From the NCBI GenBank assembly GCA_031763025.1, contig JASSKH010000007.1:5313930-5377929 (forward strand): a DNA stretch of 64,000 nt, written 5' to 3'. A model generated the notes under the pieces. That model searched no databases. It was not told the origin of the DNA and was given only the letters and a program-made list of their open reading frames with translations. The position numbers and the translations under genes are program-made. Positions 41,538 through 53,164 of the stretch are shown in pieces. The number at the start of each line of letters is the position of its first letter. Position 1 is the first letter of the stretch. The DNA is from Macrocystis pyrifera. Its lineage: Eukaryota > Sar > Phaeophyceae > Laminariales > Laminariaceae.

Positions 41538-41632
41538 TTTCAGAACCGCAGCTCCGTGTTGGCGCCAATCCGCTCTAATTCCAAGCAATTTGTCCCCCAA
41601 ACGGGACTATATACTACAGTCCTAAAAAGGGC
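41538..41632. mobile_element. R3 hairpin element
   Basis: TCCAAGCAATTTGTCCCCCA and CAGTCCTAAAAAGGG. TATAC is inserted in the right arm. Confidence 0.7.
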
Positions 41633-42234
41633 CAAAGCACCACGTACGGATCATCACGTCGACACCTGCCTTGGTGAGATGCGCATACATGCCTGCTTCA
41701 ACTCACTCACACTAAAAAAAAAAAAAACAGCAGTGCCTGCCAGACGAAACACAAAAAGGCACAAGAACACCGTGCCGGCGATCACCGGGAACTTGACGGT
41801 CTCCCGTATCAGAGTAGCAGTAGCAGTAATAAAAGTAGACACCTATAATAACTATTTTCGTACAAACCGCTCGCTCGTCCGTATTATTACCGTGACAAAA
41901 AAAAAAAAAAAAAACGGTATGGTACGACTTTGACGATTGACAAAAGACTCGCACACACACAAACAAAAAAAGAGGAGCGATCAATGCATGTAGTGCATGC
42001 GCGCAAACGACTGAAAAAGGACGTCGACCGGGAACTTACACCGATTTTAGCATGCCATCGACGAACCTTTCAAGCTCTACAGAGGGGAGGAACGGGCGCT
42101 CGCGTACAACCGGGCCGGGGAACACGTGTGCTCTCTGTAGCGCGGCGGGGGGGGGGGGGGGTCGAGACGATCTACCGGTATCTACAGTGATATATCTATG
42201 CCGCAGGCTCGGATATATACTTGGTTTGCCCTTG

Positions 42235-42327
42235 TAACCAAACCTTTAGCTGCGGCAAGACATGTTCCTATACTGATTTCAAGGTTGTTTGTCCCCAAAT
42301 ATATGGGGGCACAGCAGTTCTATTAGG
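42235..42327. mobile_element. R3 hairpin element, very worn
   Basis: ACCTTTAGCTGCGGCA and GTTTGTCCCCAAATATATGG, GGCACAGCAGTTCTATTAGG. Confidence 0.45.
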
Positions 42328-42562
42328 GGGGGAGGGAGAGAGGGAGAGCTCATGGTATGGTAGACTATACGTGACGAAAAAGAATGCGAGCTATCTACTA
42401 GTTTGAGAGCTGCAAAACTTACTCACACACTTGTTGAAACCTCCCCGTGAAACGTGTAGATGGAGCTTCAAGGCCATGTCACCCCCCCCTACCCCCCCCC
42501 CCCCGCCGCCGCTCTACCCCCACCCTCCCTCCGCTCCGCCCTCCGCTCCGTCCCGTCCCTCT

Positions 42563-43605
42563 CTACGAACTATACAAGCGCGTGACAACGATAAGCCCTT
42601 GGCTGCCGATGGAAATTGTCATGCCCGCATGACACGTCGCGCCGCGGCTCGTCATGCGCAGATGGACAAGGATTCCGGACGGCGCTTCTACCGTCTCTCC
42701 GTCTGCCACTTCTCCAACGCCCGGCCCGTCGCCGTCGTTGATGCTCCTCCCGAGCCTCCCTTCCAGCACGCGGAGCACGGTGTGCCTCAAGACGTGATGG
42801 TCTCGGGGGTCGACGATGGTCGCGAGCGACTGCCCCACGATGTCCTCCGGGGCTACTTGCAGCCGCTGGCAGAAATTTTCGCAAAGGAACCTGTGCGCGC
42901 GCGCGCAGGGGGGGGGGGGGGGGGGGAGGGGGGAGGAGGGGGGGGGGGGCGTACTCATTATCATGCATGGCCGTAGTCATTTGACCATTGACCACGCATC
43001 CCTTTCGAGACGGAGCACCGTTCCTACTCCTAATAGAGACACCTCCAACGATTGGGCGCTCATTACGTTGTTTCCATATATTACATAGAAACTTTTTGCT
43101 AAGCTTATCCCCCTCCTGTCTGGCCACCTGTGGCCACCATCTATCTCCTAGGATAGCGATCGTTTTGTCGCTGCAATTTAGTGTATCAAACTCCTCCATG
43201 TCACATTCGTCTATTTCCCTCATCTCCTCTTTTAACACATCCCGTTCCTCCTTGTACATTTCACATTCTCCTACTATGTGAGTTCTACTCTCGGGGGGAG
43301 GGGGGGGGGACGGGGGGTACTCGATGTCGTATGTGGTGCATGGTCGTATTACGGGGGACCATAGTAAGTAGGACCAAATATTATAGGGAAATATATAGGT
43401 TTTTGTGTCTACCGTCGGTCCTATTTACTATGGCCCCCCGTAACAGTCATATGACCATAGACCCTCGCATCCCTTGTTCGAGAGGGAGATGCGCAACCTT
43501 CCTACTTCTAGGAGAGACACCTCCAACATTTGGGCGCTCAAAATCAGCTTTTTTCCATATAATATTACATGCAAACGTTTCGGGGGGGGGGGGGGGGGGG
43601 GGTGT

Positions 43606-43638
<33 letters not shown>

Positions 43639-45508
43639 ACTCATTGTCATGCATGGCCGTAGTCGCATGACCATAGATGGGGGGGGGGGGTGCCTGGAGT
43701 GCAACGGAATGAGATGTATGTAGGACACGAAACGCAGCAGATGATCCTCGTGACACATGCACCTTAAAACTCTTTTAGGGCTGCAGTTCCGTTTGGGGAA
43801 CAAACCGCTCTAATTCCAAGTAGTTTGTCTCCAAAACGGGACTGACCGCAGTCCCCGTTGCGATCGATTTTCGGCGCTCATTTTCGGACAACAAACGGTA
43901 CAAAAAAGGGGGGTTCATAAAACAAAAAGTGAAAAGTCGAACATTCGTCACTTCGGAAGGCTATCGACCGGATCATTCCGAAAAACACCACCACCACAGG
44001 GTTTGTTTGTTCCGTGCCGGCATCCTAGGGCGTTCCGGAAAAACTCGAAGCTGAGAGAACGATCGCGCCCCCGTCCGAGCGAGCGAGCTCTACTCTAGTC
44101 GCGGTACTTGCTGCACACGAACGCTGGCTCTCGCCACAGACGGACGACCACCATCGTATATCGCAAACACACGTGCGCACTTTTCCTTGGGATCTTCGCA
44201 GGGGGCGGGGCTCTAGAGGGGTTATGTATGCGCGCAGACTATTAGTAAGGGGGGGGGAAGGTGAAAGGCCGGAGCTTTAGATTCGCAGGACGACGAATGC
44301 TTTTCACGTCGTGTAGCTAGCGGGTGGGCGGACGAACGCATCCTCGGTGTCTGGTTGATAATTACGCGCCAGTGAAACCCGGCTCAATCCGATCGGTAGG
44401 CAGAACCGGTAATCCCGGGGGAGCGGAGGGGCGGGGGGGGGGGGGGGGGAACCGGGTTCTAGGGCGGTGTGCGGGACCTTGGAGGGGAAATATGGTGCAT
44501 AAACGATTCGTAGGTCTAGCTGGAAGGTGGGGCTCTTGTTTTCTACGTCAGTGACGTGTGAAACAGAAGCATCACGTCAGCCGCCAGCGTAAAGCCAGCC
44601 AACTGAATTGAGGTTTTGTTTTACCGAGCGACATTTTTTTAAGGTCTTGCGTTATTGCGTGCGTGATCGGAAATTATCGGCTATGACCTTCTAATGAAAT
44701 AGATACCTGGTACTATTAATAATATATCACTTGTGATCGATAAGATAATCCCCTTTTGACACTCATATTATTACGGGGGTCCATAGTTAACAGGACCTAT
44801 GGTGTACTTAAAAACTTTGATATTTTACTTTTTTTACTAACAAAATTTGGTCCCGTTAACTATGGACCCCTGTAATAGAATCCCAACGGGGCTTACATCA
44901 CCGTTCAGAGCGATGAACGACGGCAAAATAAAAAAAAGTCATCTTCCTAACCCGTCTCACAGCGCATAAAACAAGGCCAGAACGACGGGGCAAAGAAGGT
45001 ATATGCTTCGTACATCGCGGGATAGAAACCAGCCGGAAGAAACCTCTCTCTGTGGCGCCTTTCTGCAGTACTGTGGCCATATCGCGAGCGAGCGCGCGCG
45101 CGCGAGAGAGAGAGGTTCTACAACCTGCCAACACTTGCGCGCAGGAGGCCCGGCCCCCGGCCCGTACGTGCGGGCGACGGATTTGTGCTGCGGGACACAT
45201 TCACAACAGACCTCACATTAATTCAACATGATGACGCGCGTGTTCAGGGCAAAACAATCACCGCACAACAATCCAAGATCCCAAATCCCTGGCATATCGT
45301 ACCTGTGCATACGTAGTTTGTGTACAAAAAATAACGTTGTGAAGAGGTGACACTCCAGACGATGACGACATAAACAATAATATTGCCGCTACAGCACGCG
45401 CGTGTGTTCAATTGTTGCCTGTCTGTGTAAAACAAGCAAGATTAATTACCCCCCCCCCCCCCCCTAAAACCCCCCCCCCCCCCCCCCCCCCCTAACCAAA
45501 TTTTACTT

Positions 45509-45545
<37 letters not shown>

Positions 45546-48500
45546 AATATACGGAAACAACGTACTGAGCGCCTAATTGTTGGAGGTTTCTCTATTAGGA
45601 GTAGGAACGGTGCTCCGTCTCGAAAGGGATGCGTGGTCGACGGTCGAATGACTAAGGCAAGCAGCAAATAAGTACGCCCCCCCTCACCAAGCGCGTAAGC
45701 AATATCTGCCTGGTCGGTGAAAACCCGACGTGCTCCGTCCTGGCATTGTAGGGATGCGAGGGTCTATGGTCATACGACTACGGCCATGCACGATAATGAG
45801 TACACCCCCCCCCCTTCCCCTCCCCTCCCCCGACCCTTGTCCCTTGCCCTCCTCGAACGTTTTTCCAAGCCGATTTTCTCGACAACGCGGAGAGTGCAAA
45901 ACGCCCCGACCGACGTGTCTTGTTGTGGACAACTTCCATCGAGAGATTATTCCAACGCCATTTGTTAAGGTCTTAGTCCGTTGGGCTAAAGGTAAACGGT
46001 TAACCAATCGCCTACCCAATCTAAGCCTCATAACACTCTCCCCCCCTGGAACGGACCGGATATACGGGTCGATTCGAACTCACGACCAACGACCTACGTT
46101 CTGCCGCCGTCGCCATTTGTTAAGGTCTTAGTCCGTTGGGCTACAGGTAAAAGGTTAACCAATCGCCTACCCAATCTAAGCCTCATAACAAACCCCCCTT
46201 CGTTGTCGCTGGCTGCCCCACTTGTTTCGTCGAGAAAACGTCGAGAAAATTGGCTATGAATTCCATCGCAGGAGGGCATGCGCTACCTTGCGTGTTAGAT
46301 ACGGCGGTAGCTGCTACGAGTGCAAGTGCTTCAAAGGCAGAATATCGACCTCGTACTACTGCAGTATACTGCTTGCTCTTTAGTGTGTACTGTTTTTTTA
46401 CTATTAATCGGGGAAGAAGGTACGTCTGCCATGCCGAGGCCAAGATCACCAACGCCCACCATAACATGAGGCGATACACGTGGCAGCTTTGCTCCAGGTA
46501 TACTGCTGATGTGCCGTTGCTTACCACGCTCGTCTGACACCGAAGCGAGGCTCTATCGTTAAACCGGGGGGCTCACTCGTCGTGTCCGCGTTGGCGAAGA
46601 AGAAGAACAAGATTCTCAAGAAGAAAAAACGCGGTCTTTCACCGTTATATTATAATGATATCCTTTTTAACGATGAGTGTTCCCTTCGGTGACTTCATGT
46701 ACGTGATGTGGCACAAGGATTGATAGTGCAGCCTTTTACGGAGGACCATAGTAAATAACACCTGCGGTGCGCACAAAAACCTATATATTTCCCTATTTTT
46801 ACTAACAAAATTTGGTCCCATTTACTATGGTCCTCCGTAATAGTGATTGAATGTGGGTACGCGTTCATAGCGTCCAGGTAAATAACACGCCACCAGAAAC
46901 TCCATAATAATAGCACAATATGATAGGAGCAAAACAGAGAAAGAAAGGCAGGAAGCAGAATCTGACGTGGCTGCTGCCGTTCTGGTTCCTATACTTGTAC
47001 CTATCATGATGAGGTGTTAGGTATACACTACTGCTGTGGGGTGCCGTCGATGCCTCATGTGGGCAGGACCCCCAGTTCCACTCAAACAGCATGTATAGCG
47101 ATTTCCCCTTCTTTTTAGAGGGCAGCAGGTAACTAACGTGTAAAGGGCACGCCAGGTTTTGGCATAGGATCGGTGCGGACGATCGATCCCACGAAACGGC
47201 CATCAACGATGATGATGGAGAGGAAGATTTCGTGTACGAGGCACGGGCCTTGCTTTCCGATTTGCAGTGATTACTGCTTGCTGTCACGGGATAATGTCAC
47301 TGCTGACTGCTGGCTGACGACAACAGACAGATAGTCCAGGAATATGGGTGACCACAGCAGCAGCAGCAGCAGCAGTCGTGCAATAACTAAGATACGGATC
47401 TCCACGACCTCGGCGAATGGCGGGACCTCCGCGGGACAATACTCATGCGACGGTCTGGTCGAGAACCTGGAACCCACAGTACCGGTACTGCAATCAACAG
47501 CCTCGTGCGTGGTCCACAAGCAAAATGCTTGCTTGCTCGGCCTGCAGGTGGATCTGACAGTATTTCTTCTGTAAAATGGTACAGGGTATGTACATTACAG
47601 ACGGTATACATATTTTTTTCATCATCACTTTTACTTTCCAGCCCACCCGTAGGAGGTTTTACCCTCGACGATCTTCTGGACAAGCCGTGGTCACAGGTGT
47701 CGTCCCTTCTCCCCCCCGGTACGTGCCTTTAGTTTTTATCGCGCATAGGGTTCAGCATTCCCACTGCTCGTCGACTTTCATCGAATGTACAGCTAACTCA
47801 CGCTCTCGTGCTTTCCGCTAATCAATTTTATGCAAGAAAAAGTCCCTACGAGCATGCACTCGGTGAGACTCGAACTCACGAAATTGATCTTGATAGGCTC
47901 GCGGACCACCTACCAAGCCACCGGGGACGCCGGTACTGGTATATAATAGTAAGTAAATACAGCATACCAGGTATAATATAATAATAGTACCTGGTATATC
48001 TATGTTGAGCGACTGTTGCACTTACTTCCGTTTCGGGGACAAACCAGTCAAATTCTAAGTAGTCTGTACCCAAAACGGCGGGACTGTAGTCGTAAAAAAA
48101 GGGCACCAGGTCGCCATTAATTGTGTCAAGTTCCAGGACTTTTTCTTGTGGAAGTTCGGAGTATGAACACACAGATAGTAAGTATTATTACAGATGCAAG
48201 AACACAGCAAAAAAAAGCACCAGCCAGCTGCTGCGCGTTTGGTCGCTTTTTTTGCATGTTCTTCACAAATTCTAACCAAACGCGCGTCAGCTGTATATCA
48301 TGAACAACTGCTGCTGTTCGAAGCATGGGGCCGGGGGGGCGCGGGGAGCAGAGGGGGACTCCACCACACACCGCATCACGCCCCCCACCCATCATAAACG
48401 AGGATGTTTGCATTTTTACTTGTTGTGTAGTAGTATGTATATTATGACACTTCCTTGTCGCGCATTTGACAACCCACCACGGGGCAGAATCATTACTTTT

Positions 48501-50582
48501 TCCATTTTTTTTCCAGATATTTTTTTTTCATGAAGAACTAAGAAGGCACGTCAGCTGTGAGTTCAACCGATCGGCAGATCGGTCGATACTCAACTTTGCA
48601 AGCTGCGTGAACCGTTCGCTTGTTTTCCATTATTTCCCTCGCGATTGGCTACTGGCCACAGCAGTGACTCCTCTGGATGCCACCAGGGTCGACGAGACGA
48701 TAACACTTACTAATGTAACACAACAGCTGGCTCGATTTCCAATCGTGATTTCAGCCAGTACAGAGTACCACTTCGCGCACTGTGAAACAGATATTATTAG
48801 AGAAAAAAGTCCGGGAAAAAAAAACATGATGTACATCTGCCATCAATATATTAATAGTACGAGCGAGTACCCGTCATTTTGTTGTTTTTGTCGTTGTTGT
48901 ACTATTAATAGCGAGTACATGTACTTACTCGTGCGACAGATACGTATTACGTAAAGATGTGTGTGATCATAGATAAATACCCGATAGATGGATACGTGCT
49001 GGATATACGAGTACCTCGATTTTGTTACAAATACCTTTTACAATCTGTGAGCTCGGATCTTCAGGTTGGTAGGTTGTTCAGGCAGTTTGGTTCCTGTTGG
49101 TTGGGATCAAGGCACCGGCGAAGACCCAACCCAACCCCTGCACCCCTGACCCCAAACCGCAGAAAAAACGGGCCAAAACGGGCCATAAATGCGGCTGCGC
49201 CGCGTTTGCATTTTGAACCACGAAATTTCTCAATTGCGGACAACGACTCCGAAGTGCAGACCCCGTTACTCAACCGCTCAATTTTCAGGTCAAAAACACC
49301 CCTAAAGATCCAAGCTCACACATTGTAAAACCTACTCTTTTTTTTTCCAATCGTGCGCGTGGGTGTGTCGTGGTTCGAACAGACTTTTCACCTGAAGGGC
49401 GCGTGCTCCTCCATGCGGTGTAGGGAGAAGAGGTCCGGGCCGTGCTCCACGATGATCTTGCAAAGCTGTAGGATCTCCACCTCCTGCGGAGCATGATCGA
49501 TCGCCGGTCCCGCGGGTGTGCAGCAGCATGGGCGACGGATACTTTCGAGATTTAAAAGGAAAAAAAAATGTCAGAAAATTATGTGATAACTTTATGAAGA
49601 AAGAAAGAGGCCAGAAGCACGTAAAGTACCCAATGGTGATACACACCTTGGTATGTTCGAGCAGCAGATCACAAGGATCACACAGAATTATTGTTGTACA
49701 TCATGGTTGTGCTGTGACTGGAGATTGCGTAGGTAATGAGAAAAGTGTTGAGAGAACTGTCGTGGGGGCGTGGCGAAACATGGCGGATGAAGCCAGGTGG
49801 CAACACACTCATCACCTGCAGTGTTTCCCCCTTGTCTCGTATCGTACGAGCTCGATCGAGGTGTACACAACACTGCTGCGTGATGTTCGTCTGGGTGTAT
49901 TGTATGTTGGCAGTAGTTCGTTCGAACTCCTCGCTGCTATCATTACTTGCTTGCGTGTTGCACAAGAAGGGATTACAAACGTACGTGGTACTATACAAAC
50001 GTACGTGGTACTATACTATAAAACGAACAGCAATCGGTACGAAATCCACAAGCTACGAGTACAACTCACACAACTGCTGCTGTTTGTTGTTGTAGCAGAT
50101 GAGTTATGATGTGACATGGTTGGCCTATCTATAGCAGACAGTAGTAGCTCTACCCACGGGCACCACAAGCATACGCGCACAGTATCACCTGATGGATGTC
50201 GACGAGTACCCTCACAGCGATTCCACAAGTCCCCAACTCCAAAGCAAACACCGACAGGACAGCAAACACACGGTCGTTGTCATACCATGACGTAAACGTC
50301 AACGCAAAGAACAACAAGAGCAAACGAGACCCCCACCTCTCGCAATAGCTGCTCTTTTTTTTTCTTTCTCTCGCGCGTTTCCTTGCAGTGGATGCGGTTG
50401 GCCTCGCGAAGGGCATTGCGGCGCTCGCTGTCCGGCACGGGTCGAGCTTGGGCCGGCGATTTACTGCCGCCGCTGTAGTCCTCCTCGTTGTCATCCCCTT
50501 CTAGGACTGCTTGCACGCCCAGCAGCTGCTGCTGCTGCAATTGTCGTTGCTGTTGTTCGTGTTGATTTTGAAGTCCATCCAT
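42563..50582 (-). CDS. bZIP-PAS transcription factor
   Basis: Minus-strand exons 50582-50337, 49483-49392 and 42890-42563 join in phase into 221 codons plus TAG. Exon 1 starts MDGLQNQHEQQQ, has a Gln tract and an acidic stretch, then RRNALREANRIHCKETRERK. This is a bZIP basic region with the N-x7-R pair at correct spacing but His-Cys where the two alanines usually stand. The zipper is short: EQLLREEVEILQLCKIIVEH. The linker reads PDLFSLHRMEEHAPFRFLCE and leads into a PAS fold: NFCQRLQVAPEDIVGQSLAT, IVDPRDHHVL, a ~25-residue insert, and strands ending SIGSQGLIVVTRLYSS. There is no NCRFLQ flavin motif, so it is not an aureochrome-type LOV sensor. Likely a nuclear DNA-binding dimer. The ligand or partner of the PAS is unknown. 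A 5' exon upstream of 50582 is possible. Confidence 0.85.
42905..43040 (+). mobile_element. R5 B-type end with interrupted G head
   Basis: G runs about 42908-42950, then ATCATGCATGGCCGTAGTCA joined to the B-type GACCATTGACCACGCATCCC: a hybrid of the two variants. Confidence 0.7.
43296..43560 (+). mobile_element. R5 A-type copy split by an R1 MITE
   Basis: GTGCATGGTCGTA (to 43346) resumes at GTCATATGACCATAGACCCT (43447). Without the MITE the two halves give the normal R5 block. Confidence 0.85.
43347..43446 (+). mobile_element. R1 MITE inserted in R5
   Basis: 100 bp, slightly short in the core. Flanked by TA on the left and CA on the right, consistent with a mutated TA duplication. Confidence 0.85.
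43579..43692 (+). mobile_element. R5 A-type end with a ~58-base G-rich head
   Basis: G run broken by T and a single TGT, then ATTGTCATGCATGGCCGTAG. Another G run follows at once. Confidence 0.75.
43768..43858. mobile_element. R3 hairpin element
   Basis: CTTTTAGGGCTGCAGTTCCG and AACGGGACTGACCGCAGTCC. Confidence 0.75.
43859..44766. other. Intronic, unassigned
   Basis: G runs near 44440. No exon or known repeat. Confidence 0.4.
44767..44877 (-). mobile_element. R1 MITE
   Basis: GGGGGTCCATAGTTAACAGG and GTTAACTATGGACCCCTGTA: both arms carry the T-type bases, as in the nested inner copy at 11.3 kb. Confidence 0.85.
44878..45450. other. Intronic, unassigned
   Basis: A GCGC/GAGA stretch (45080-45115). 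Otherwise nothing recognised. Confidence 0.4.
45451..45542. repeat. Three C runs joined by CTAAAAC / CTAACCAAATTTTACTTA
   Basis: Runs of about 15, 20 and 32 C separated by short AT-rich joints. Confidence 0.85.
45580..45815 (-). mobile_element. R5 B-type end followed by an A-type fragment
   Basis: CTCTATTAGGAGTAGGAACG GTGCTC then GACTAAGGCAAGCAGCAAAT (B, to 45680); CCTGGTCGGTGAAAACCCGA to GACTACGGCCATGCACGATA (A, 45690-45815). Confidence 0.8.
45957..46193 (-). repeat. tRNA-like direct repeats
   Basis: An ~85-bp segment occurs at 45957-46045 and 46108-46193, each with TAGCCCAACGGACTAAGACC on the minus strand (A-box like). Between them is GTGAGTTCGAATCGACC (B-box like). A tRNA-derived SINE pair or a tRNA pseudogene duplication. 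The cloverleaf does not close well. Confidence 0.5.
46194..46733. other. Intronic, unassigned
   Basis: Open on both strands in parts but without motifs. Confidence 0.4.
46734..46842 (-). mobile_element. R1 MITE
   Basis: TTTACGGAGGACCATAGTAA and ACTATGGTCCTCCGTAATA: both arms share the GGAGG variant. Confidence 0.85.
46843..47611. other. Intronic, unassigned
   Basis: A CAG run (47355-47378). Nothing else recognised. Confidence 0.4.
47612..47931 (-). mobile_element. R6 tRNA-derived SINE
   Basis: Reverse copy. A box TGGCTTGGTAGG at 47920-47909, B box GAGTTCGAGTCTC at 47877-47865, T run (A tail) at 47612-47619. Its B box is closer to the tRNA consensus than that of the 29.9-kb copy. Confidence 0.85.
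48022..48102. mobile_element. R3 hairpin element
   Basis: TTCCGTTTCGGGGACAAACC and CCAAAACGGCGGGACTGTAG. Confidence 0.7.
48103..49391. other. Intronic, mostly unassigned
   Basis: At 48545-48625 a ~75-bp stretch (CACGTCAGCTGTGAGTTCAA, ACTTTGCAAGCTGCGTGA) recurs at about 54370-54430 and 55605-55670. The rest is unrecognised. Confidence 0.4.
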
Positions 50583-50905
50583 TCCGCCCGTCTGTCGATA
50601 CCTGCTCCGATGGGTCTCACCCTACAGCGGTAGGTGTCGCAGGTCCCGGCTGTTTGTTGTCCTTGTTGATGATGTGTTCCCAGTTTGTTTCCAACGCGCC
50701 CGCCCCACCAAGACAGAAAAAGAGTTTGATCGACAAAACACCGGCGGTCCGGCAGAGGCGGGCGACGAAAAATTTTCGTTCGATTCCCGTTCCTGTGTCG
50801 TACGATGATCGGCGCCACACACACCTGCACCCCGCCCCAAGATGACGAAGTTCGGGGACGTGGTGTGTGTCTCTGGTCGATTGTGCAGCAGCAGCAGCAG
50901 GTGCA

Positions 50906-50938
<33 letters not shown>

Positions 50939-51660
50939 GCAGCAGCTCGTTTGGTTATTAAAAGCGTCCACGCAGCCGTACGAGATCCTGCTGCTGTGTG
51001 TGTCTGGTGTGGCGTGTGGCACGAGGCAGGTATGAAATGATGTACCAAATACGTAGCAGAAGGAAACAAATAAAAACATCCCGGATACCGTACACATACA
51101 TTTCATTTTGGCGCTTTCGAATAATTTGTGTAGAAAATAATATAGGTGGGCAGAGAAGAAGGTCTTGGCGGTGCTCGTGCAAGTGAACAGACTACTCGTA
51201 TTTACTATGGTACGAAGAAGTGCTGGGTTGTTTTACTGTTCAAACGAACACAGATAAAAAGTCGTTGACTTTTTAAAGTTGGCAGCCAAAGATTTAAGAT
51301 TCACGGGGTCTACCTGTTGCAGTGACTGACGTACAAATTTCGAAAGATCCAAGATATTATAGGTTCGAAAATAATAAATTTATTCGGTTGAAGAACACAC
51401 GCACAAATACTTCCAACTCTTTCTAGTCTTCCGTCTCCGCTCGACTGTCGATCTTCCTCGCTGTAGGTGTTGGTCGGCTAAGCTTGCAGCTGTGACATGA
51501 TGATGCAGGAGCTTGCAGCTGTGACATGATGATGCAGGATGTGAGTACCACGACCAGGGTACTAGGTATATACATACGCCGGCAACGCTTTTCGTATCTC
51601 GGATCTCTCCACCACGCCAAGCGTTTTTCTGTTGTCTATTCTATTTCTAGACTAATCTAG
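50583..51660. other. 5' flank of the bZIP-PAS gene
   Basis: CAG/CTG tract at 50887-50946. Open frames on both strands, including a plus-strand Gln run ending at a CAG|GTATGA donor-like site (51030). No family match. Confidence 0.4.
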
Positions 51661-53020
51661 GATGAACCGAGTACTGCTACTGCCTCACGAGCTCACACCA
51701 CCTACCTTGTACCTGTGCTCTATACTGCCAGTAGTACCTGGTTATTATACTACTATCAAAAATGGAGATATATATCACGAATACTGCTGTGCACGTACCA
51801 GCGTACGTACTGCTGCTGTATCGAAGGTACGTACGTACAGCAGTTCCGTTTTTTCGGCATGTATACCGTTGACCGGGCATGGACCGGGGGCTTTTTTTTT
51901 TGCCTATTTTTTATCTTTCAAAAACGCTGATGATTTGTTACTTTTATTAGACTCGCGGACTTCGGGGAAATGAGCTCCAAATGGTACACGAACGAGTTAC
52001 TAGCTACTGCTGTAGAGAATGTACGAGCGACGAGCTATATACCAGCTGCCAGGTACGAGCTACGACTCCCGAGCTACGACAAGTATGTATATAAGTACTC
52101 GTACGTAAGGCGGTAACTACATACCGTACCCGGTACAGTATGCCACACTGCGGCGACACCTCGTCACAGGGACCCGTGGACTGACCCAAGGACCTCTGTC
52201 TTGAGCGTAGGCGGTTCAGTTTTTTCACCTCTTCTCGGACAACCCCTTCCCCCCCTCCATCCTTGAGAGCATCCAGGACGCGGCGCGGCCTCCTGAAGAA
52301 GAGTAGTTATCTTCCATATTTGCGATCACCATCGACCCCACGCGGTCGGCCTTTTACTTTATACTTCTTTCTATACCCACGAGCATTCCATGGCCGCATC
52401 GTTCCTGATCTTCTATTCAGTATTGTGTTGTTTGTTGTCGTGATCGTGATGATGATGGTATTTTCCCGTCAGCCACCCCTTCATTCAATGTTTCATACTT
52501 CAGTCTTACGTACAGCAGTAGTTGTACTCATTATAATAGCTGCCTGCAACTCGTAACGGTCGGTCGTTGTTCGTTTGTTTGTCGTCGACAGCGTTTTACT
52601 GCATGATGATGGCCGACAAGTTTGCAATCTTTTAATATTTTGAATGACCCCCACGCGCATTTGAGCGAATTTTGAGCTCGGCTTTGTCTGATGCGCGGTC
52701 GCACAAGAAGAGCGCATATTATGAGTACTCGAGCAGGACGCGACGCACCCACAACACATGGTTTTGACGAAATTATTACCTTGCGCGAACGTGAGAATGA
52801 GGTGCTTGCCGGCATGCCCTCAGCGTTCAGCCGTATTATAGTTGTGGCGTTGAACACGAAATGCACAGCTCGTCACGCCCATTATTTCCAGAATATTCGC
52901 GAGATACTCTCCCACAGCAGTCGTGTTCGCACGTCGAGCAGCAGGGCACGCGCGGCCGAGCGGTTGGTCTCACGGGTGCCTAAGTCCGTCTAACAACAAT
53001 GAAAGAGAACACTTTTTGAT
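51661..53020. other. Intergenic, unassigned
   Basis: Many CGTACGTAC and TACCAGGTA-type palindromes (51780-52140). A duplicated GCTTGCAGCTGTGACATGAT lies just before (51483-51538). No exon. Confidence 0.4.
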
Positions 53021-53164
53021 GAACTTGCTTGATGCCAGCCATTTTGACTGATTTAATAGCGTCGTGTGGGGGTATCGATCTCCGCGCAGACGGCGATCCC
53101 CAGACCCGAAACCCCGAAAATGGCGAAACGCAGTTTGTCACCTGGTATGTGGGCGGGCTCTTTC

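Larger units (their letters stand above)
42891..49391 (-). other. 6.5-kb intron of the bZIP-PAS gene
   Basis: Split codon AG|G (Arg) just before the first PAS strand. Packed with R5, R1, R3 and R6 copies, G/C runs and a tRNA-like tandem. Intron 1 of the same gene (50336-49484) is 853 bp and holds no recognised repeat. Confidence 0.8.

Noticed and set aside
50805-51033. Plus-strand exon with a Gln run ending at CAG|GTATGA
   Set aside because: It has a good donor, but no partner exon and no homology, and it overlaps the upstream side of the minus-strand bZIP gene. CAG tracts are common here.
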